From CAZAYY01 sp964489525 (GTDB lineage: Bacteria; Chloroflexota; Anaerolineae; Anaerolineales; JABWBV01), in assembly GCA_964489525.1 (NCBI GenBank), contig CAZAYY010000032.1, forward strand, positions 1 through 39,458: DNA of 39,458 bases. Reading direction: 5' to 3'. This document shows positions 24,801 to 33,800 of the stretch, piece after piece. The stretch's first letter is position 1; every line of letters starts with the position of its first letter. The position numbers and the translations under genes were made by a program. The notes beneath the pieces are model-generated. The model made no database searches. It had not been told where the DNA came from and worked only from the letters and a program-made list of their open reading frames with translations.

Positions 24801-27800
24801 AACGAGGCAGAGTATGCCCCCAGCCGCGCTGCCCTCAATGCAACCAGCACCTACACCTACGGGCTGGGCGGCGGCATTTACAACATCTCCAACACGCTCA
24901 CACTCACCGGTTCGCAGTTCATTCGCAATTACGCTCAGGTTGCGGGCGGCGGCGTCTACGCTCTGGACAGCCAGGTGTTGCTGACCGCCACGCTTTTCCA
25001 GGGCAGTTCGGCCATCAAAGGCGCAGGCGTGTATGCCCAGGGCGCTGACCTGTCTGCGGCCAGCGCGGAATTTTTGGAGAACGTAGGAACTTCGGGTGGG
25101 GGGCTGTATGCCGTAGACAGCCAGCTCGCCCTCACGGGCACACAGTTTATCCAAAACTGGCAGTTGAACCCTGTTTGGGGGGCTGGCGGCGCGGGCATGT
25201 ACCTGCAAGACAGCCAGGCCGCACTGACCAACACCCTCTTTGCCGAAAATGAGACACAGGGCATTGGCGGCGGGGTGTATGTGCTGACTTCGACCCTATC
25301 CTTTGAAAACGCTACCTTTCGCGAAAACCAGGCGTACAGCGGCGGCGCCCTTGTGTCCCGTGCGGCTTCCCTGTCTTTGAACCAGGCCAGCTTCTTCTCC
25401 AACACGGCCGCCCTGGATGGCGGTGCGTTGTATGTTTTTGCTGGCGACCTGCATGTTGCCAACAGCCTGTTTAAAGGCAACGCGGTTTCCGGTATAGGCG
25501 AGGGTGGCGCGTTTAACCTGCGGGAAACCCGTGGGCTGGTGGAAGGCACGCAGTTTGTGGAAAACCACAGCCCTTATACGGGCGGCGCGATTTACCAGGA
25601 TGAAACCCACCTGGGTATTGCCGGGTCGGTCTTTTTGGAGAATTCCGCCGGGTATGGCGGCGCGCTGGCGCAGAGCTTCACCAGCACGGTCTCGATTACC
25701 TCGACCCACTTCCTGGGCAACGCAGCCAAATGGGGCGGCGCGCTGCTGCTTGGCGGGACTTCTGGCACAGACAGCCTCACGAACCTGCTGTTTGTGGGCA
25801 ACCAGGCGGAAGAGTATGGCGGCGCGATTTTCACCAGCCGCCCTGTCCGCCTGACGAACAGCACCCTGGCCGGCAACCACGCCGCAATTGGCGGCGGTCT
25901 GTACCTGACGGGCACGGTCGCCAGTCTGGTGCAGAACAGCATCCTTTGGGGCAACACGGCCAGCGCCCACAGTGCCCAGGTGTATGCTGGCGGGGCATCC
26001 TCCACCTTCCGCTACAGCCTGCTGCAAGATGCCTTCCTGGGCGGCGCCTGGAACCTGGCTTACGGCACAGATGGCGGCGACAACCTGGATGCCAACCCGC
26101 TCTTTATCCAGAACCCGAACGCTGGCGGCGATGGTTGGGCGGATGACCCCAACACCCCGGCAGATGAAGCCGCAAACAACACCTACGGCGACCTGCGTCT
26201 GCGGGTCTGTTCCCCGGCCATCAATCAGGCCGACCGCTGGGTTGCCTTCCCTGGCGGGCTGTTTACCGCTTTAGTGCTAACCGACTTGAACAGCGCGCCG
26301 CGCCTGGTCTATGGTGGCCTGGATATGGGCGCCTACGAATTCCAGGATATCGGCCCGGTGGCCTGCGGTGACGCCTTCGATTTATTGGAAACCCAAAGCA
26401 TCATTGCTTCCCTGGGCACCAACGACCTGTTCACCGGGACCTACACCATCACCCACCTCGCCCAGCCCGCCGCTGGAACCCTGACAGCCCTGGACCCGTA
26501 TGGGGTGTTCCAGTACAGCGCCCAGGGCGCTTTCCCCGGCTTGCTGGCGGGCCAGAGCCAGGTAGTGACCTTTACCTACCTGCTGCAAGACAGCACCGCG
26601 CTGACCGATACGGCGGTGGTCTCGCTCACCGTGAACGGCGTGGACGATGACACGGAAATCGGCGGGCGCGCCTGGTTCGATGGAAACCAGGACGGCCTCC
26701 AGGACTCCGGCGAGCCGGGCCTTGCCAATCTCTGGGTGCACCTGTACGACGCCCTGACCAACCAGCTTGTCGCCAGCGTCCAGACCCAATCGGACCCCGA
26801 CCCGGACGTGAACGGCGTCTATCACTTTGGCGGCCTGCCTTCCGGCCAGTATTGGTTGGAATTTGAGCGCCCCACGGGCTACCTGTTCACCACGCGCAAC
26901 GCCGGGGTGGACGACGCCCTGGATAGCGACGCCGACCCGGCGGGGGCGACGGCGGGCTTCACCCTGGCCTATGGCGAAACCACCTTCGATTGGGACGCTG
27001 GCTTGCTCCAACCCGTCCTATCCATTGATAGTATCTCGGTCAACGAAGGCAACAGCGGCCTGGCGGACGCCCTCTTCCAGGTCACCCTGGCCCTCGCTCA
27101 CCTCGACCCGGTGACGGTGACTTACACCGCAGCGGACGGCACCGCGGTCTCCGGGTTAGATTACCTGCCCGCCAGCGGCCAGCTTGTTTTCGCCCCCGGC
27201 GAGACCCACCAGACGATCACCGTGCAAACTGTGGGCGATACGGAAGTGGAAGGCCATGAGTTCTTCACCGTGACGCTGTCTGCCCCGCAAAACGCCATGC
27301 TCGCCCAGCCGTTGGGCTACGGTACCATCCTGGACGACGATGGCGTGGAGGTCTCGCTCGACCTGACCGCTACGATTACCGAATCCACCGGCACGACCCG
27401 CTGGCTGGCGCTTTTTGCCTATCTCAGCCAGCCCAGCCTGACGGCTATCACCGTCACCTACACCACCACCGACGCCCTCCAGAACCCGGCTGCTGCGGGG
27501 GTGGACTATACCCCGGTGAGCGGAACCTTTGTGTTTACGCCTGGCTCGCTCATGCAGAGCGTGCTGATTGGCATCACCGGTGACAGCGAAAAAGAAACCC
27601 CGGAACAGTTCTTGCTGCAACTGACCAGCGTAACCGGTCAGAATGCCTACCTGGGCAATGCTGCGACGGCCATCACCATCTTCGATGATGACGGCGCAGT
27701 CTGCCCGGCAGGGGGCGTCCTGTATGTCGATAAAGATGTCCCGGTTTCGGGAACGGGCGCTTCCTGGGGGACGGCATTGAAGTACCTGCAATCCGCCTTG

Positions 27801-30800
27801 AACGTTGACCAGCCCTGCGAAATCTGGGTGGCGGAAGGTGTGTACTACCCGGATGAGGGTTTTGAACAAACCAACAACAGCCCCACCGCGACCTTTGCCC
27901 TGACCGGTGGCCTATCCATCTACGGCGGCTTTGTGGCCACAGAGACCCTGCGCACCCAGCGCGATTCGGACAATCACCCAACGATTTTGAGCGGCGACCT
28001 GGCGCAGGATGACGTCACTACGGGCGGCATTACATACGCCCCAGGCGACATCGTGGGCACAAACGCCGATCATGTCGTCACTGCGCAGAATGTGGTTTCG
28101 GCCACGTTGGACGGTTTCATCGTCACCGGGGGCAGCGCGCCGGTCAGCCGCAGTGCGGCAAACGGCGGCGGCCTGCTGGCGCAAGACGCCAACCTTACCC
28201 TGGGCGCAGTAGGCTTTGTTGGCAACCAGGCCAGCGGAGACGGCGGCGGCCTCTACTTTGCCAGCGCCACGGGGCTGCACCAGCTTGTCCTCACCCAATT
28301 TGGGTTTATCGGCAACCACGCGCAGGGCGCGGGTGGCGGCCTGATGGCCCATTCTGGGCAGGTCAGCCTGACCTTTGGCCAGGCCGCATTCAACACTGCC
28401 GCCAATGGCGGGGCCATCTACCAGGGGATGGGCAGCCTGGCCTTGCTGGATGTTTTGATGAACAGCAATGCTGCCAGCGCCAATGGCGGCGGCGTCTACC
28501 TGAGCGGCCGCTTCACCATCAGCGCCACTGGCTTCCTCAGCAACACGGCCCACACTGGCGGCGGCTTATATACCCACAATGCCGCGGGCGAGATGACCGC
28601 GGTCACCTTCAAAGAGAACACCGCTGCCCAAAGCGGCGGCGGCTATGCGGCTTACCGCACACCGTTCACCGGCACACAGCTTACCTTTGAGAATAACCAG
28701 GCCAAGTTAGGCGGCGGCTTGTTCAATGAAGAAGGCGCGCCCACGCTGACCGGGGCCGTCTTCACCGGCAACCAGGCGAGCATAAACGGCGGCGGGTTGT
28801 ATAACTATGTTAGCAGCAGCCCGACGCTGACGGGGTTGCTGCTCGAAGGCAACCACGCGGGTGAATCGGGCGGCGGGATGTTCAACTTCCTGAACAGCCA
28901 CCCGGTCATCAGCGCCACGGAATTGGTAAGCAACACGGCCAAGCGGGGCGCAGGCATGCTTAACCATGAAAGCAACCCCAGCCTGCACAACGTAGTCGTG
29001 CGCGGCAACCAGGCCTCCATCGATGGCGGCGGGATCTACAACGATAACAACAGCCGCCCTGCCCTGTTCGATGTCACCCTGGCTGCCAACCAGGCTGCCA
29101 CGAATGGCGGTGCGATGTTCAATTGGTCGACCAGCCCAACCCTGTACAATGTGCAGGTCTTGGGCAACCAGGCAGCTTACGGCGCGGGGTTGTATAACTA
29201 CAGCGCGGCCAATCCTGTCCTGGTCAACAGCCTGGTGGCTGGCAACCGGGCCACGTTCAGCGGCGGCGGCCTGTACAGCAGTGGGACTTCGCAGCCTGTC
29301 CTGACGAATGTCACTTTGGCGGGCAATGCAGCCGGGCACCTGGGCGGCGGCCTGTTCAGCGTGGACAGCAGCCAGCCCGTAGTGCAGAACAGTATCATCT
29401 GGGGCAACACTGCTGTGAATGGCGGCAATGTCAACAACCTATCCAGCGCCGCCCCCACTTTCACCCACAGCCTGGTGCAGGGCTGCCACCCCGGCGGCGT
29501 TTGGAGCAGCGCCTGTGGCACGGATGGTGGCAGCAACCTGCCCGACGTCGCCCCGCTGTTCTCTGCTCCGGCAGCCGCCAGCAGCGCCCCGACGACTACG
29601 GGCGACTACACCTTGCAGGCCGGTTCCCCAGCCGCCAACCTGGGCGACAACGCCGCCGACCTGGACGGCTCCGGCCCGCTGACCGATACCATTGGCAGCC
29701 GGCCCGTCGACCTCTCTGGCAACCCGCGCCTGGCCTTCACCACCATTGACCTGGGCGCTTACGAACTGCAAACCTTCAGCGTGGCCTGCCCGGCGGGCGG
29801 CGCGCTCTACGTGGACGCGGATAACCCTGGCCCACAGAACGGCCATACCTGGGCCAGCGCCTTCAACAGCCTGCAAGATGCGCTGCTGGTTGGCGCGCCC
29901 TGCGAAATTTGGGTGGCGGAAGGTGTGTACTACCCGGATGAGGGCATCGGCCAGACCAACGACAGCCTCACCGCGACCTTTGCCCTGACCGATGGCCTGT
30001 CCATCTACGGCGGCTTTGCGGCCACGGAAACCCTGCGCACCCAGCGCAACTGGGAGCAGAATCTGACCATTTTGAGCGGCGACCTGGCGCAGGACGATGA
30101 CCTGTCAAACGCAGACGGTAACCATGTGTCTGAGGTGTATACCGACACGGTGGGTGTGAATGCTTACCATGTGGTGGTTGGCAGCGGCGCCGCGCCTACT
30201 GCCGTGCTGGATGGGTTTACCATTACCGGTGGGGATGCCAACGGCGTAGTCGTCGGTATCTGTGGGCCGGAATGCGGCGGCGGGATGCTCAATGAAGGCG
30301 GCAGCCCCACCCTGGCGAACCTTGTTTTCAGCGGAAACCGGGCCAAATACGCAGGCGGCGGGATGTATAACAATAACGGCAGCCATCCACAGATGACCAA
30401 TGTCACTTTTATTGGCAACTATGCCAGCTCCGGCGGAGGCCTGGCCAACCGTTACAACCAATCCATGCTTATCGGCGTGCAGTTTATCAACAACCGGGCG
30501 GAATTACTGGGGGGCGGCCTGGATAACGGCCCTTCGAGCACACCCGTAATCAGCGATGCACTCTTTTTGGGCAACCAGGCGGGAGTGTATGGCGGCGGGA
30601 TGTTTAATTCCAGTTTCAGCGAGCCACATCTCACTGGCGTCCGTTTTGAGAACAACCAGGCTGGCAATGCGGGTGGGGGTATTGCCAATATGTATAATGG
30701 CAAACTGGTGGCAGAACAGGCAGCCTTCACAGGCAACCAGGCGCAGTCGGGGGCTGGCATCTACAACGACACGAGCAGCCTGGTGTTGACACAAACGACC

Positions 30801-33800
30801 TTCACAGTTAACCACGCATCGGCCAACGGCGGGGGGATTGCCAATAGAAATTCAGCGAGTGTTGTGGTAAGTGATTCTGAATTCCGCAATAACCAGGCCG
30901 ACGTGAATGGCGGTGGATTATATAATGAGCAGAGCCAGGCAAGCATTGTGAACAGCAGCTTTCGTGGCAATCAGGCTGGTTTCGGGGGTGGCATTGCCAA
31001 CCAATTTGACACGGTAGGCGAGTTTATCAATGTATTGTTGAGCGGCAACCAGGCATCTTTTGTGGGGGGGGGAATGTATAGCGATGGCGCTGACAACCTG
31101 GAATTGGTGAATATCACCGCCAGCGGCAACCAGGCACAGGCTGGAGGCGGTATATACAACAATGTGGCCGGGATGAATGTCCGGAATGTGATTGTTTGGG
31201 ATAACAGCGCTGCTACCGGCGCTAACCTGTACAATAACTTCAGTACACTGGCCATATTCACCAGCCTGATTGGCGGCTGCAACCCTGGCGGCACATGGAA
31301 CAGCGACTGCGGTGCAAACTTTGGGCCTAACCTGGTCGATGGTGACCCGTACTTTGCCGCGCCAGTGCCTGCGGCGAATGCCCCAACAACCGCTGGAGAC
31401 TATCGTCTGTTGCCTGGCTCCTCGGCAGTTAACGTGGGTAGTAATACGGCGAACCCTACTTCGCTGGACCTCGCTGGCAACCCGCGCCTTGCCTTCACCA
31501 CCATCGACCTGGGCGCTTACGAACTGCAAACCTTCAGCGTGGCCTGCCCGGCGGGTGGCATTCTGTATGTGGATGAAGATGCCACTGGAGCCAACAACGG
31601 TACATCCTGGGCCAATGCCTTTGTCAAACTGCAAGATGCCCTGCAGGTGAGCGGCCCGTGCCAGGTTTGGGTGGCGGAAGGCATCTACTATCCCGATGAG
31701 GGCATCGGCCAGACCCACAACAGTCCCACCGCCACCTTTGCCATCACGAGCGGCGTCAAGGTGTTTGGCGGCTTCAACGGCACGGAAACCCTGCTTTCCC
31801 AGCAGAATACCACCCTGAACAAAACCATCCTGAGCGGCGACATCGACCAAAACGACCTGACCCACAGCGGCCTGGTGACAGACACAGCCAACATCAACGG
31901 GACAAACGCCTATCACGTAGTGACCACCAGCGGCGCCGATGACACGGCGCGCCTGGACAGCGTCTACATCACCGGCGGCAGCGCCACCGGCACCGCCAGG
32001 GCCGCCCAGGGGCAGGGCGGCGGGTTGTACAACCTGTCCGGCAGCCCCGTGCTGACCGACCTGTATTTCTATGGCAACCGTGCCTTATCCAAAGGCGGCG
32101 GGCTTTACAATGAGAACGGGCAGTTTGATTTGCTCAACCTGTATTTCATGTACAACTCAGCCCAGTCTGGGGGCGGGATGTATAACCTCGGCGGCAGCGG
32201 GGAATTTGACCTGCTTGATTTCCGCGAGAACACCGCCGAACGTGGCGGCGGTTTGTATAATGAAAACGCCAGCCCAGAGGTGTCGGTCGGGTTCTTTAAG
32301 GAAAATGACGCTGAATACGGTGGTGGGATGTATAACGATGCTGGCAGCCCGGCGCTGTCTTCCACCACTTTTTCAGGCAACCAGGCCGCGTCCAGGGGCG
32401 GTGGCATGGCCAGCGACGGCTTTGGCGGTGTTCCCACGCTGGCCGAGGTTGATTTCCTGGATAACCAGGCCGAGGTTGGCGGCGGGATGCTTATCTCCAA
32501 CAGCGGTGCAGCATTAACCAACGTGAGCTTTTTCCGCAATCACGCCACGTTTGGCGGCGGGTTGACGATTGACTCAGGCAGTGCAGCGTTGACGAATGTG
32601 AGCTTTGTGGGCAACCAGGCAGACAAACATGGCGGCGGGATGCAGAACTACACCAGTACGCCCTCCTTGACCAACGTGAGCTTTACCGGCAACGATGCTG
32701 CCGAACATGGCGGCGGCCTGTACAACTATGCTGGCAGCCATGCCCTCCTCACCAATGTCACCTTCTCCGGCAACCAGGCCGGGGGCCAGGGCGGCGGGAT
32801 GTATAACTACACCAGCAGCCCACAGGTTCAGAACAGCATCTTGTGGGGCAATGCGGCCGCCGCCGGCCCGCAGGTATATAATTTGCTGGCTCCCGGAATC
32901 TCCCCCGCTTCCTTCAAATACAGCCTTATCGAAGGCTGCAACCCCGGTGGGGTATGGAACAGCGCCTGCGGCACGGATGGGGGGAACAACCTGCCCGACG
33001 CCGACCCGCTGTTTGTTGCTCCGGTCAGCGCCGCCAGTGCGCCGACCACCACCGGCGACTATCACCTGGAGGCGCTTTCGCCCGCCATCAATGCTGGCAA
33101 CAGCGCGGCCAACAGTCACCCCACCGACCTGGACGGCAACCCGCGCATCTACGGCGGGCAGATTGACCTGGGCGCTTCCGAGTTCGCCAGACCAGTGGTG
33201 TTCTTCACCCTGTACCTGGACAACAACGCCGATGGCTACTACCAGGCCGGCAGTGATACCTTCAGCATCAGCCCTGGCGTGGTTGTGGAACTGCTGCAAA
33301 ATGGAAACGTGGTGCAAAACGAAATGCTCTCCGGCAGCCGGGCGGCCCTGGTGGTTCCCACAGCAGGCGATTACACCTTGCGCTTTGTCCCGCCCACCGG
33401 ATTGCTGCACTCGCCTTACCGCAGCCTGGCTTTGGGGCAGTACCCCAGCGGCTTGTTCCCGGCCACCAGCACCTCACCCGTCTTTACGGTTGGGACTGGT
33501 TTTGAACAAGTCTTTGCAGGGGTTTACCAACCGGCAGTCAGCGTGCCCTACAACCCGGCCGCCGGCGGCAGCCTGAACTACACCAACCCCCTGGGCGGGC
33601 AAACTGGCCTGTTTATTCCTGCTGCTGCCCCGCGCGCCGCAGCCGAGAGCCTTACCCTGGCCCTCACCAGCCTGGATGACCAGGGCAGTTTTGCGCTGGC
33701 TCTGGGCGACGAGGCCGGCTTTGCGCCCACGGCCCCTTACACCGTCACCGGGCACAGTTTTGTCTTCGACGCCTTCCAGGACGGCGCGCAGCAGCCGGAC

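Noticed and set aside
22690..33000. Frequent GGCGGCGG units suggesting tandem or CRISPR-like repeats
   Set aside because: Spacing is irregular and follows the protein turns (GGG-hydrophobic), so they are coding repeats and not an array.
18960..33410. Many long antisense reading frames within the giant gene, for example 18960-20111 and 30918-31916
   Set aside because: They arise from the biased, repetitive codon use of the sense gene; translations are Gln/Ala/Gly-rich, lack domains and have no ribosome sites.
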